Positions 1 to 10,208 are shown, counted from the first letter of the stretch. The stretch: 39,773 nt of DNA from an uncultured bacterium (GCA_949290385.1 CASERY010000079.1:1-39773); one strand, 5' to 3'. Made by a program: numbers and translations. The notes: generated from the letters alone by a model not told the origin.

Positions 1-1220
1 ATCCCGTACAGAATAGCCATCTGGCGGACAACCGCAGAGTCAAAACTTAACCCATAAACGGTACAGTCCATTCTTTGTGCCGCAAGGAGTCTGCAGGTCC
101 TGCCTGTAGCTGTATTGCAGATAATGGCGCGGATCGGAAGAGATTTAACGCATTCAGAGGTGCTTTTCACCAGATAGGCTGTAACGGGGGTATTCAATGT
201 ATCTGTTTCTGAAATATGATCAAAATGCAACGCTCCTGTTTTTTCTGTTTCCTGAATAATTCGGGTCATCATTTCAACTGCCTTCACCGGATATTTGCCT
301 TGTGCTGTTTCTCCGCTGAGCATTACTGCACTGGTTCCGTCAAATACGGAGTTTGCCACATCACTGACTTCCGCACGGGTCGGGCGGGGATTTTCCTGCA
401 TACTCTGAAGCATCTGAGTTGCTGTAATGACTGGTTTTGCATGACGAATGCATTTGCGGATCATTTCTTTTTGGAGAATCGGAACTTCTTCAAGAGGAAT
501 TTCAATACCCAAGTCTCCACGTGCAACCATCAAGCCGTCTGCGGAATCCAGAATTTCATCCAGATGATCGACCCCTTCTTCATTTTCAATTTTTGCGATG
601 ATGGAGATCCTGTTCTGCGGATCATTCCTGGCCAGTTCCTGGCGGACCGCCTGGATATCTGCGCTGGATCTTACAAAGGAATGTGCAATGAAGTCAACCT
701 TTTCAGCTGTGGAAAATGCAAGAAAGGCCTTGTCCTTTTCTGTCAGGGCAGGGGGAGTCATATGGGCTCCAGGAACATTGACAGATTTACGGGGAAGAAT
801 GGAGCCGTCGTTCATGGCCTGGCAGCGGACAAGAGTCTAAGATGCATCAAGAATTTTCAGTTCCATCGCGCCATCATCCAGTACAATTTTTTTTGCACCG
901 GAGATTTCCTGGGCAAAACGGGGAAAACTAACCTGAAAATCTCCATTTTCCCCAATGGTTACCTGGTCTCCTTCCTTGAGAACAATGGGATTTTCAAAGC
1001 CGCAGGTACGAATATTGGGGCCTTTTGTGTCAATCATGATGGCAATACGGTCTGATACCTTGCGGATAGCCTGAATTAAAAGTTTGGCATCTTCCAGCGT
1101 CCCATGAGCGGTGTTGATGCGCGCTACATCCATGCCAGCGTCGTAGAGTTCGCGGATGAAGGATTCAGAAGGATTTTTGGTGGAAAGAGTCGCCACAATT
1201 TTTGTTCTTTTATCCGGCAT
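1..1220 (-). CDS. pyk: Pyruvate kinase, C-terminus outside window, one in-frame UAG
   Basis: Glycolytic enzyme converting phosphoenolpyruvate and ADP to pyruvate and ATP in the cytoplasm. The start at 1220 has an AAGGAG ribosome site about 10 nt upstream and opens with MPDKRTKIVATL. Visible family motifs are RINTAHG, the substrate/K+ region IDTKGPNIRT, the B-domain stretch with VNVPGAH, the active-site IIAKIENEEG, MVARGDLG, and TATQMLQSM followed by RPTRAEVSDVANSVFDGTSA and MLSGETAQG. All of these lie in one frame from 1220 to the left edge except for a single TAG at 837-839 (codon 128, in the B domain). The motifs after that codon are essential for catalysis, so the gene only makes sense if UAG is translated. 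The C-terminal allosteric domain runs off the window. Confidence 0.93.
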
Positions 1221-1448
1221 GATGAATCAGGCTCCTTAATAGATGGGTGAAAATCGTTTGACTTTTTGAAATATACTTGATCCATGAGAAAATGCAATCA
1301 GAATTTGATGGAGTTTCCGAACTTGAACAAAATAAAGCAGAAAAAGGAAGCTGAACAATTTATTTTTAACGGATGTAAGAGTTAATTCCTTGAAATTCAC
1401 TTTGCTTTTTTCTATAAATGAATGATTTTATGTGATTTATTCAATTCT

Positions 1449-2093
1449 TCAGGAAAATTCTTTTTTCAGTTTTGCTATTTCTTCAGTCAGACGTTCTGCC
1501 ACACGCTGCTTGTAAACATAAACACTGCTGGGTGCCAATTGAAGTTTACGGGCAATTTCTGCAACGGGCACTCCTTTACTGCAAAGAGTAAAGGCCTGCA
1601 TTGTACGCCGGTCAAATTTTGATTCGATTTTCTTTAAAGCAAGTTCCGGCAGATAACGCAACCATTCTTCTTCAGCCATGGCTTCCACTTCTGGAGGAGT
1701 AGAAAGATGGGCAATTTCAGATTCACTGTCCGGAAAAATTTTATCCAGGCTGATTCCGGAAAGAGCAAGGTTGCTGCTGCCTCCTTTGCTGCGAATGAAG
1801 TTTTTAGCCGTGTTGCCGGCAATTGTACAAAGCCATGCACGGAAACGACCTTTTTCCGGTTGATAGTTAAAGTCTGGCATGGCATCCCAGATCTTTATCA
1901 GGGCTATCTGCACGATTTCTTCCGCGTCATAGTGAGAAAAACCCATATGCAGAATAAAATTATAAAGATATTTCCGATAACAGACTACAAATTCTGTCCA
2001 GGCAGATTCATTCTGCTGATCTCTTATTTTTCCGACCAGAGAGATTCGAGTCCGCAAAGGATCCATGTCACTACCTGAATGAGAGTCTTTCAT
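1449..2093 (-). CDS. ECF-like RNA polymerase sigma-70 family factor
   Basis: Short sigma factor of 214 aa, or 205 aa if the internal ATG at 2066 is used; that one is preceded by AGGTAG and matches the usual start of these proteins. Region 2 is visible around residues 30-90 (WTEFVVCYRKYLY, then DAEEIVQIALIKIWDAM and FRAWLCTIAGNTAKNFIR). Region 4 lies near the C-terminus as a helix-turn-helix (VAEIARKLQLAPSSVYVYK). The pattern resembles the many RpoE-like factors of PVC bacteria. No anti-sigma partner is adjacent. The gene ends at TGA, is uninterrupted, and diverges from the phosphoribosyltransferase gene. Its regulon cannot be read from the window. Confidence 0.85.
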   Translation of the reverse strand: MKDSHSGSDMDPLRTRISLVGKIRDQQNESAWTEFVVCYRKYLYNFILHMGFSHYDAEEIVQIALIKIWDAMPDFNYQPEKGRFRAWLCTIAGNTAKNFIRSKGGSSNLALSGISLDKIFPDSESEIAHLSTPPEVEAMAEEEWLRYLPELALKKIESKFDRRTMQAFTLCSKGVPVAEIARKLQLAPSSVYVYKQRVAERLTEEIAKLKKEFS

Positions 2094-2437
2094 ATTCCTG
2101 GAATCCTGAAGTTTAGTAAATGAAAAGCATGAGACAAAGCCAGTCTTGAGCAGATATATGCCTGCTCAGATAAACTATATAACGTCTTTGGATGAATTCC
2201 ATCACAGGTATTCAGAATTTAGTAAAATTAACACTTTTCTCATTGGAATGGCTCTTTTCACGATCTTTTTTCCTCTCCTTGGCTGGAGAATGAAATTCTT
2301 CATGACTGAATGAGATAGGCTTTGCAGTCAATAGACGCTATTTTTTGTGATGGATAAAGTGATAAAAAAGATTGGCATTTTACAAAAGTCCAGCTATAGT
2401 AAATTCTCAATCCCCATAACGATCCGGATAACTTATA
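2094..2437. other. Divergent intergenic region, 344 bp
   Basis: Separates the sigma-factor gene (minus) from the phosphoribosyltransferase gene (plus). It is AT-rich and non-coding in all frames I followed. It holds the strong plus-strand promoter annotated separately at 2372-2400. I see no clear terminator or riboswitch. Confidence 0.6.
2372..2400 (+). promoter_or_regulatory. Sigma70-type promoter for phosphoribosyltransferase-codB operon
   Basis: The -35 TTGGCA (2372-2377) and -10 TATAGT (2395-2400) are separated by exactly 17 nt. The ATG follows at 2438, leaving a leader of about 30 nt. The assignment rests on consensus match and position only. Confidence 0.6.
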
Positions 2438-3415
2438 ATGCTGAAATCCTTTAAAAAGAATGATGCTGCACATTTGTACAGAATGGACAGTGCGGCCCCT
2501 CTCCAGGTTTTTATTGCAACCTCGTCCGGGACACGGATGATCTGCAACGACCCTTCCATTGCCGGTATGTGCTATACCAATCTTCTGTGCCAGTCCTGCA
2601 CCGAGATTCTCCGGCTTTTTGATTTTGGCTTGAAAGAACGTGAGACATGTGTAGTCAATATCCTGCGCGGAGGGCTGAATTTCGGCCTTCGTGAAGCTTT
2701 ATACCATGCTTATGGATGGCTGTATCATACAACCAGTTTTATCAGCGCTCAGCGCGCCAGAAATTCACAGGATCCGGAAGAATGGCATATTACAGAAAAC
2801 GCCTATCGCAAGGTTTACTTTCCCCACACGGCTTCCTGGGTGATCGGAGATGTGGTCGCCACTGGAACGTCTCTTCGCTATGCGCTGGAAGAACTGCTGA
2901 AAGAAGCAGAAAAGCAGTGTCTGGATCTCCGCAATATTGTTTTTTTTACTTACGGAGGGACTAAAGCTGCTGAAATTTTAGAGGAAGTGGACCGCCGTTG
3001 TAGAAAACTTTTTGCTCACTACCAGAAAACAAGCCTGATTTATCTGGAAGGGTGTTTTCAAGTGGCATAGCCTGATACAAAGCTTTCCGTGCGCCTTACG
3101 GGGACAGATCTTTTGCGTCTGAATTCAGTGATGGCTCCGGAGTTTATTGAGTCTCAGTATGAAAATCCTGCATATCCTATTGAGCGGTGTATTATTTATG
3201 ATGCAGGATCAAGAGCGTTCTGGCTGCCTGAATATTGTCATGATGTGATCGACTATTGGAAGCAGAATCTTTCTTTTGCGGAGCAGGGGATGACTTATGC
3301 ACAGCTTTTAGCGGAACGTTTTCCATCTCTGGATGTTTCCCGCTTTTCCGGAGCAGACTTGAAGACAATCGCACGTACTCAAATTCAAAAAATGGAAAAA
3401 ATGATCAAAGGATAA
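2438..3415 (+). CDS. Phosphoribosyltransferase-domain protein with one in-frame UAG
   Basis: Predicted cytoplasmic protein of 325 aa with a type I phosphoribosyltransferase fold. The PRPP-binding loop is visible as VIGDVVATGTSL around residues 135-146, and the upstream VNILRGGLNFGLREAL resembles the flexible loop/PPi region. A TAG at 3068-3070 (codon 211) splits the frame. The same frame continues for another 114 codons through NSVMAPEFIESQYENP and LPEYCHDVIDYWKQN to TAA at 3413-3415, with no start or ribosome site suited to a second gene. The CodB-like permease begins 9 nt downstream, suggesting co-transcription and a role in uptake and salvage of a base or nucleoside. The exact substrate is not identifiable. 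If UAG were a real stop, the enzyme would lose a C-terminal third of unknown function. Confidence 0.8.
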
Positions 3416-3424
3416 GTATTTCCT

Positions 3425-4708
3425 ATGGATAGTAAAACTGAGATGGCAGACCGGGATTTTTCCTTGGAATTCGTACCGCTTGAACAACGTCGGGGATTCT
3501 GGTCCATGTTTTTTGTTATGATGGGCTTTACTTTTTTCTCCGCCAGTATGTGGACGGGAGCCAATCTGGGATCCGGTCTTACACTTTCAGGCTTTGCAGC
3601 GGCAACCTTATGCGGAAATCTGATTTTAGGAGCATACTGCGGCAGTCTGGCATTTATGGCTTCTAAAACGGGATTGTCCATTCACTTGCTTTCCCGTTAC
3701 ACTTTTGGGGTTAAGGGCAGTTATATTCCGTCTTTTGTGCTTGGATTTACACAGATCGGCTGGTTTGGGGTAGGAATTGCCATGTTTGCTGTTCCCGTAC
3801 AGGCATATCTGGAACAGTTGCATATTCAATGCAGTATCTGGGTTCCAGTTGTCATCGCCGGAATTCTGATGACAAGTTCTGCGTATTTCGGGATCCGGGC
3901 ATTGATGATTATTAGTGTAGTGGCTGTGCCGGCAGTTGCTGTTTTTGGCGGCATTTCCGCATTCAAGGTGTTTCTGGATAACGAGAATGCCTGGAATATT
4001 CTGAAGAATTTTACCCCGGAAACACCGTTGACATTAAGTGCTGCAGTTGCACTTGCTATTGGCTCTTTTATTTCTGGAGGAACCTGCACACCGGATTTTG
4101 TTCGTTTTGCAAAAAATCCGAAGAATGCGGTTTTTACAACTGTCCTGGCATTTTTCATCGGAAATTCTCTGATGTTTATTTTTGGCGCAGTCGGAGGTAT
4201 GTTTTTCAAAACGAACGATATTTCCAATGTCCTTGTAGCTCAGGGTATGCTGATTCCCGGTATTATTGTGCTAGGATTGAATATCTGGACTACAAATGAC
4301 AATGCTTTATATACCTCAGGCCTGGGATTTGCCAATATTACTGGATATCCTAAAAAGTATTTGGTTCTGGTAAACGGTCTTATCGGTACGGTTCTTTCCG
4401 TATGGCTGTACAACAATTTCTGTGGATATCTGAATTTCCTGAATACCATTATCCCGCCTGTAGGGGCTGTTCTCATGACGGATTTTTTCCTTTTTAGAAA
4501 ACAGCATTATGAGGATTTAAAACAAGTTCAGCTTCCTGCTGTTCAGTTATCCGCTGTTGCAGCCTGGGTTTGCGGGTCTGCCGTTGCATTTATTCCCTGG
4601 GGACTGCAGGCTATTAATGGAATGATTACGGCTGCGGTTGTGCTGATTGTTTTCAAAAAGATTTTTCCGGAGAAATCTGATTCTGGCAATCCATCTGAAT
4701 CGGTTTAA
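3425..4708 (+). CDS. CodB-like cytosine/purine permease (NCS1 family)
   Basis: Integral inner-membrane transporter of 427 aa with about 12 hydrophobic segments. The NCS1/CodB signature is visible in the order MWTGANLGSGLTLSG, GLSIHLLSRYTFGVKGSY, FTQIGWFGVGIAMF, SGGTCTPDFVRFAKNPKNA, and NIWTTNDNALYTSGLGFAN. CodB imports cytosine by cation symport. The substrate here could be another pyrimidine or purine base, because no cytosine deaminase lies nearby and the upstream partner is a phosphoribosyltransferase. It starts 9 nt after that gene, contains no UAG, and ends at TAA. A 9-bp hairpin follows at 4770. Confidence 0.9.
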   Translation: MDSKTEMADRDFSLEFVPLEQRRGFWSMFFVMMGFTFFSASMWTGANLGSGLTLSGFAAATLCGNLILGAYCGSLAFMASKTGLSIHLLSRYTFGVKGSYIPSFVLGFTQIGWFGVGIAMFAVPVQAYLEQLHIQCSIWVPVVIAGILMTSSAYFGIRALMIISVVAVPAVAVFGGISAFKVFLDNENAWNILKNFTPETPLTLSAAVALAIGSFISGGTCTPDFVRFAKNPKNAVFTTVLAFFIGNSLMFIFGAVGGMFFKTNDISNVLVAQGMLIPGIIVLGLNIWTTNDNALYTSGLGFANITGYPKKYLVLVNGLIGTVLSVWLYNNFCGYLNFLNTIIPPVGAVLMTDFFLFRKQHYEDLKQVQLPAVQLSAVAAWVCGSAVAFIPWGLQAINGMITAAVVLIVFKKIFPEKSDSGNPSESV

Positions 4709-4769
4709 CGTCATATGGACTTTTCCTGTAAAGGTCAAGCAAGACGAATCTTTTAGGGTTATCAGGTAT

Positions 4770-4793
4770 GTGGAATAAGCGTTTTTATTCCAC
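4770..4793 (+). terminator. Hairpin downstream of codB-like gene
   Basis: Perfect 9-bp inverted repeat GTGGAATAA / TTATTCCAC around a 6-nt loop, 61 bp after the permease stop. The T-run lies about 16 nt further on instead of adjacent, so it is a weak candidate terminator. Confidence 0.4.
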
Positions 4794-5390
4794 TGTTCTC
4801 CCATTCTGATTTTTTAAGAATCATGATAACGGATGTTTTATCTATCTCTCTATATGTTCATTGCTTCCATTTATATCATATTTGAAAGATTTTTTACTTA
4901 TATTTTTCCATTTACTTCGATTTTACAGAGAATTTATGGAGAATACTTATGGCTTCACATGTAAAATTCAGGAAAACTTGAATAAATAAAAAAACGAAAT
5001 GTGCCACCAGTTTTTTATGAATAGTATAATTCCTGATAAGTCGGTAAACGGCTCAGCTGTTTGACCATTGGATGTAAAATGTAGAGAGCAGGGTATGATT
5101 ATTTTAAATTGTTAAATATTGAGACGAGTTTCAAAAAATTCAGACTGTATGTTGGTAGAGGCTCCAATAGAATGCTGTTCGTCAAGATGACTATCCAATT
5201 TTTCCAGCGTGTAGTGTAAGCCTGGGAGAAAATATATACCACGTCTTGTCTTCAAGGCCAATATGGCAATATTGCCGGACCGACTGAGACGGGCTTGAGC
5301 ACTGAGAAAAAATTTAACAGTTTCAGTAGCTTTCCTGCAGATACATCGGAATCTAATGCAGGAATACAAGATCAAATTTTCAGCTTTGTA

Positions 5391-5413
5391 CTTGTAATTT
5401 GTCAAATTACAAG
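5391..5413. repeat. Perfect 23-bp palindrome
   Basis: Arms CTTGTAATTTG and CAAATTACAAG flank a single T. All 11 pairs match. It could be an operator for a dimeric regulator or a hairpin. No promoter consensus is adjacent. Confidence 0.8.
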
Positions 5414-5571
5414 CAAATTCCTCCTTCTTCAAGCCATATATCTATTTCAGCAACATATCTTATCATGTCGTCTGGCTGCAACAGTGATTATGAGTCTTCA
5501 AGCTAATGCTGTTTCAAGCTTCATAATATTAGCGTCATCAATAGTTTTTACACTGAAGCAAAATCAAGAAT

Positions 5572-5605
5572 AAAAAAAGTGCAGATCTGTAATAGATCTG
5601 CACTT
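5572..5605 (-). terminator. Rho-independent terminator of TPR gene
   Basis: A 12-bp perfect stem (AAGTGCAGATCT / AGATCTGCACTT) with a 5-nt loop lies 34 bp past the stop of the TPR gene. On the minus strand it is followed by a run of seven T. Confidence 0.85.
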
Positions 5606-5638
5606 GAAATGGAAATCTTCGGAGAGCTCCAGAAAAAG

Positions 5639-7054
5639 TCAGTTGGCTGCGGCTTTTTTCTTGGATTGATAAAACTTATCAATGCGCTGTGAAACATCGC
5701 GGAATGCAATATCTGCTGAATAAATCTGTTTGAAGCAGTCCATGGCTTTTTCCATGTTCCCGATAGATTCATAGGTAATTCCCATATGGTACAGCGTATC
5801 CATTTTGACTTTATCCATGACCGGCATTTCTGAGATGGCTTTTTCAAACTGTTCGATAGCCATGTCATCTTGACCTTTTTCATGGAAACAGCGACCCAGA
5901 TAGACAATGGCAAGCAAACGTTTCTGAGGATTACGCTGAGCAAGCTGGAACTGTTCCATGGCTTTCTCGATCTCATGACCTTCCCAGTAAAGTTCAGCAA
6001 TTTCATAACGGAGCTGAAGATCCTGAGGATAAAGTTTTATGCGTTCCTCATAGCGGCCAAGGCGGTAGGCATAAATTTCATCTTTGATTTTCTTGACTTT
6101 TTCTTCTGCATCAGGACCTTTCGCAGCCAGAATATCGTCTGCCTGTTTCTGGAGAATAGCACAATGAGCTTTCTCAATGGCCTTATCAATAGCAGGGTCG
6201 AGTGTCCCGACTTTTTTCACAATGAACTGGTAGGTATCAATACATTTCTGGTAGTCGCCGATTTTCATATAGAGATCGGCTAATTTACGGTACATATCAA
6301 GCGATTCATTCCCGCGTTCGATTTCGTCTTCATACAGTTTGATATTATGGCGAATATCGTCTTCAGCGCGAATGATTTTATCTCCCATTTTACTGTCGAC
6401 TTTATTTTCATCGGTCTTCTTGATTTTTTCAGTAAAGGACTTTTCTTCATCCGTATCCCAGCCGCCTTCTTCCATCGTGGCGATAGCGGCTGCCTCACGG
6501 AGTGCTCCCTGCAGTTCCAGATCATCCGGATGAAGAGCACTGAGTTTCTGACGTACTTTCAGGTAGTTTCTTCCATCCTTCAATTCTTCATAACGCTTTG
6601 CCAGATTATTCAAATACGTTTCATTTTCCGGAGCCATTTCTGTGAGAAGTTCCATGGCTTCGAGTTCAATAAAAAGCGTGTCAGTCTTTTTTCCTGCATC
6701 TTTCAGCAGATTGAGTCCGGGAGCAGAGTACAAATTAATCGCCAGTGCTTCTTCTGCGGCCTAAAGCGCTTCCATTGGTTTCTTTGCGAGGCAACCGCGA
6801 CCTTTCATGAGAATCCCAAGGGATTTTGTCGTACCGAGAAAACGGGTAAACGGAGACTGGCGATTGGCTTTTCTGCGTTCTGCATCACGAAGTGCATTAC
6901 GGGCATCCATGAAGCCCGGTTCCTTTTGCACAACGCCTTTAAGGAGCTCAATGCCATAGTCCTCAGCGCCTTTTGAGATGACTTCCAGAGCTTTCTGATA
7001 AATACCGCGAATTCCGCTGGATACATCTCTCAGCGATTTTTTTTCAATAGCCAT
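5639..7054 (-). CDS. Tetratricopeptide repeat protein with one in-frame UAG
   Basis: Predicted 471-aa helical repeat protein without signal peptide or membrane segment. The start at 7054 has GGAGG 8 nt upstream. TPR-like helix pairs are visible throughout, for example ELLTEMAPENETYLNNLAKR, LADLYMKIGDYQKCIDTYQ, AELYWEGHEIEKAMEQF, and IVYLGRCFHEKGQDDMAIEQ. A TAG at 6761-6763 (codon 98) falls inside a TPR second helix (MEAL-x-AAEEALAIN), at a position that is normally solvent-exposed. The frame then runs on unbroken to TGA. TPR proteins are scaffolds and the partner is unknown. It diverges from mnmE across a 137-bp promoter region and has its own terminator. Confidence 0.85.
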
Positions 7055-7111
7055 AATAAAACAGGCCTCCAATCCCGTTAGTAATTTTGTAAAACTGTAG
7101 TATATTAGTTG

Positions 7112-7141
7112 TATATATAATGTACCCTGATTGAAAATCAA
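7112..7141 (-). promoter_or_regulatory. Putative promoter of TPR gene
   Basis: On the minus strand, -35 TTGATT (7136-7141) and a TATATA -10 box (7112-7119, spacing 16 or 18 nt) lie about 60 nt upstream of the start. Confidence 0.4.
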
Positions 7142-7191
7142 GTGCCGGTATTTGAAATTCGAAAAAAATTTAACCGTATTCTAATGAAATG

Positions 7192-8583
7192 ATGTATTCA
7201 GAGCAGAATTCAGACCTTTTAGAGGATACAATAGCTGCAGTGTGCACAGGGCCTGGCGGCGCGCTGGCGGTCGTAAGAATATCCGGCCCGGAGGCCCTGC
7301 GGATTGTGTCTGCCGTCTGGCATGGGACGCATCCATTTCCTTAGAAGCCTGCCAGAGTTCTTCACTTCGGGCATATCCTGGATGAGCAGGGGGAAAACTG
7401 TCTTGCCGTGTATATGCCGGGACCGCACAGCTATACGGGAGAGGATGTTGCAGAAATTCATGTGCATGGCGGAGATTTTGCTCCTGTGCGTGCTTTGAAT
7501 GCAGTGCTGGACCGCGGTGCCCGGATGGCTGAACCTGGAGAATTTACGAAAAGAGCTTTCCTGAACGGAAAAATCGATCTGACGCAGGCAGAGGCTGTTA
7601 TGGACTTGATTCAGGCTAAAACAGCTTCTGCGGGAAAGCTGGCAGAAAAGCAGATGGCTGGACGTTTGGGATCCAAGATCCGCAAAATCAGAATATCTTT
7701 GATCGGCGCACTGGCCGAAATAGAATCCCGTTTGGACTTCCCGGATGAGGATTTGGATTTTGTCGTTCCGGAAGAATTGACTGCGGTGCTGTCTTCAGCA
7801 GAAAGAGAAATCGAGAATCTTTTAAAGTCCGGCAGGTCCGGCAGAATTCTTAGAAACGGTGTCCGGTTGGTTCTGGCTGGTTCTCCGAATGCCGGCAAAT
7901 CCAGTTTGCTGAATGCACTGCTTGGGTTTGACAGGGCTATCGTAACAGAAGTACCGGGAACAACGCGTGACACATTGGAAGAAAATCTCACCATTCATGG
8001 TATTTTGTGTAAGATTACGGATACCGCCGGCCTTCGCGAAAACAGTTCTGATTTGGTAGAGGGAATGGGCATAGTACGCACAAAAGAAAGCATTCAGTCG
8101 GCCGAAATAGTTCTTTGGCTTCTGGATGCATCGCGCCCGGACTCGTATAAGGAAGACCTGGATCGTTTGAAGAGAGAATTGCCAGAAGGAATGCCTTGTA
8201 TTGTTTGCTGGAATAAAACAGACCTTTTGTCTGACAGACAGCTTGCAGACTTGCCTGAGGTGCCGAATTCGTTGAATTCAGTAAAAATTTCAGCTCTGAA
8301 CGGGACTGGCCTGAATGAGCTTTCTGACCAAATTGAACAGCTTGTTTGGCGTCGTGCAGACCATAGTGAAAGTGACTGTGCCATTGCAGAGCGCCATGAA
8401 AAACTTTTGAAGGAAGCTGCAGTCCGTCTGGAACAGGCAGAGTCTGAAATTAAACGGCTTGCCTGGGAACTTGCTGCAAGCTGTCTTCATGAGGCTGTAT
8501 TCAGTCTTGGGACGATTACCGGGGAGAATGTTCAGCCCGATATCCTGGATGAAATTTTTTCCAGATTCTGCATCGGGAAATAA
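7192..8583 (+). CDS. mnmE: tRNA modification GTPase MnmE with one in-frame UAG
   Basis: GTPase that, with MnmG, installs the carboxymethylaminomethyl group at U34 of certain tRNAs. The 463-aa product matches the usual length of about 450-460. The N-terminal domain has DTIAAVCTGPGGALAVVRIS and the formyl-THF-binding region with GPHSYTGEDVAEIHVHGG. The G domain shows G1 AGSPNAGKSS, G2 TTRD, G3 DTAGLRE and G4 NKTD, and the catalytic C-terminal Cys is present in CIGK. A TAG at 7342-7344 (codon 51) separates the first 50 residues from the rest. Without reading it the protein would lack its N-terminal domain start. An ATG at 7189 is an equally possible start, and the ribosome site is weak. It ends at TAA. 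Confidence 0.92.
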
Positions 8584-9050
8584 GAAAATTCCCAGAGGAA
8601 TTTCTGAGCCGGAACAGGAAAGAAGGGAAGTATCGGTCTTTCTTTTCCCAGATCCATTTTTTCTCCTTCATCCATGAGAAAAGGAATATCCCCAATCCTG
8701 AAAGCATATCTGTCGTGAAGAAAATTCCTTCTTTCTCCATGAGAAAAGGAATACCATGGGGAGAGCTGAGAAAGAGAGAGGGAGGTGCAGGATCCTTTTT
8801 CTGGAACAGAAAAAAATGTTGAAAATGCTATGTTTTTATGACTGCCTGCAGAGAAATATATGACTGGAATCCGGTTCTCTTTTGACTTCCCATAGGAAAA
8901 TGTGAGTTCAGTGAATCATGCACCCCGCAACAGAACGGGATTGCTTGCTGCAAGAGATTTTTCAGCAGAGACCTGTCCTTTTAAGGTTTATGATTGAGTG
9001 TCTCCTCCAAGGGAGAGTGAAAAACAACATCCTTTTTCATGAAAATGTTG
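8584..9050. other. Intergenic region between mnmE and gspK, 467 bp
   Basis: Convergent gene ends. It holds two copies of a 17-bp direct repeat (8672-8688 and 8737-8753) and the gspK terminator hairpin at its right end. No credible ORF was found. Confidence 0.55.
8672..8753. repeat. Two copies of a 17-bp direct repeat
   Basis: CCATGAGAAAAGGAATA occurs at 8672-8688 and 8737-8753, 65 bp apart, identical in both copies and each preceded by a TTCT-rich tract. Its function is unknown. Confidence 0.75.
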
Positions 9051-9051
9051 T
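9021..9051 (-). terminator. Terminator of the T2SS operon
   Basis: On the minus strand, a 7-bp stem ACAACAT / ATGTTGT with a 14-nt loop follows the gspK stop directly and leads into TTTTTC. The stem overlaps the last bases of the gspK stop codon region. Confidence 0.6.
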
Positions 9052-10208
9052 CAATGGGTAAAGTATTCATAGAATTCAAAGGCATAGATGGAGGTGCTCT
9101 GAAGCCGGAAAACAGCATCGAGTTTCACCCCGGGTTCTCCATCGGCCGGTTCAATGCGTACACGGTAAAAGCCGGATTCTGTGTTGGATAAGTTTTCCTG
9201 AACTTTTTCCAGCAGGGAATCTTTAAGAGATTTGGAAAGAAGCGTCTGATCTTTTCTCCAGAGGGCGAGGGCCTCTGAAAAGTCCTTTTTTTCGTCATCT
9301 GTCAAATCTGCGGCTGCGGCCAGAGAATCTAAGTCAGAGGAATAAATGGAATCAATCTGAGGGATCGAGGCCATACCGGACGGAGGAATGAGCTGAAAGA
9401 ATGCTGAGACATCCGAGACATTCAATGATACAAAATAAATAAATCCTGGTATATCAAAGAGCTCTTCACGGAATTCCGGATCTCTGTTTTGAGGAAGGAA
9501 TGGCCTGTTTATAGCAAGAAATTCTTCTTTTTCCATACCGTCAACTGTTCTCTGGCTGTCTGCATCAAAAAAATCGGTTATGCGGTCTGTCACACGGTCC
9601 TGCAGCTGGGTTTCGGAAAGGTCTGTGCCTTTGTCCTCATTGACTGCCTGACGTCTTTCTATCAGACGTTGCATTAAAGTCGAAACTGGCTGAATTTGAA
9701 AGGCTCCAGCTTCATCGGTTACCCGGACGAACATTTGCTTCGTTTCTGAATTAGTTCCGGCTGTAGATACAGAAACTTCCCGGTCAATGCCGTCTGCAAG
9801 CCATCGTTCGGCATCCGCGTAGAAATCGTTTATTCCGTGATACTCATTTTCTCCAAGTGTCCTGACAGGATGAGTCCGGTTGTCTTCCCGGAGGTAAAAA
9901 AGCACTCGATTTACAGCACTTTCAGCGGCATAAAAACTCCGGCTTTGCTTCATAAGATTTTCTTCTTCCGCTACAAGGTAAAGTCCCATGGTGGCCGCCG
10001 ATGCCGCCAGAATCCCGAGCGCTGAAAGCGCAAGCAGTGTAAGAATTAAGGCACTGCCTTGAATCCTTTTTTGTTGTTTCCAATGTGGAGCTGCCTCCCT
10101 GTGCCGGAGAAATAGTCGTATCCGGAAAATATCTTTCCAGAACCAGAGGCTTTGCAAAGCAGTTGGATTCTTTTTCAGAGAATCTTTTTTACAGATCTCG
10201 TGTATCAT
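9051..10208 (-). CDS. gspK: T2SS minor pseudopilin GspK-like
   Basis: Minor pseudopilin that caps the T2SS pseudopilus tip with GspI and GspJ. The hydrophobic N-helix is visible as QGSALILTLLALSALGILAA, with glycine before the predicted cleavage site. The GspK core follows: MKQSRSFYAAESAVNRVLFY, RVTDEAGAFQIQPVS, and a helical region ending in DIPGFIYFVSLNVSDVSAF. It is preceded by an unusually long cytoplasmic leader of about 45 residues. The start is uncertain: ATG 10208 overlaps the gspJ end by 20 nt, and ATG 10220 is also possible. It is the last gene of the operon, ends at TGA and contains no UAG. Confidence 0.8.
   Translation of the reverse strand: MIHEICKKDSLKKNPTALQSLWFWKDIFRIRLFLRHREAAPHWKQQKRIQGSALILTLLALSALGILAASAATMGLYLVAEEENLMKQSRSFYAAESAVNRVLFYLREDNRTHPVRTLGENEYHGINDFYADAERWLADGIDREVSVSTAGTNSETKQMFVRVTDEAGAFQIQPVSTLMQRLIERRQAVNEDKGTDLSETQLQDRVTDRITDFFDADSQRTVDGMEKEEFLAINRPFLPQNRDPEFREELFDIPGFIYFVSLNVSDVSAFFQLIPPSGMASIPQIDSIYSSDLDSLAAAADLTDDEKKDFSEALALWRKDQTLLSKSLKDSLLEKVQENLSNTESGFYRVRIEPADGEPGVKLDAVFRLQSTSIYAFEFYEYFTH

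Larger units (their letters stand above)
4709..5638. other. AT-rich intergenic region, 930 bp, no reliable gene
   Basis: Contains the hairpin at 4770, a perfect 11+1+11 palindrome at 5391-5413 and the TPR-gene terminator at 5572-5605. Open frames exist on both strands (for example 5112-5432 minus and 5295-5573 plus), but they overlap each other, have skewed composition and match no family I recognise. It may be decayed coding sequence. Confidence 0.5.

Noticed and set aside
5112-5432. 106-codon minus-strand frame in the codB-TPR gap
   Set aside because: Overlaps a similar-length plus-strand frame, has no recognisable domain and contains the 23-bp palindrome. It could be a relic but is not supported as a gene.
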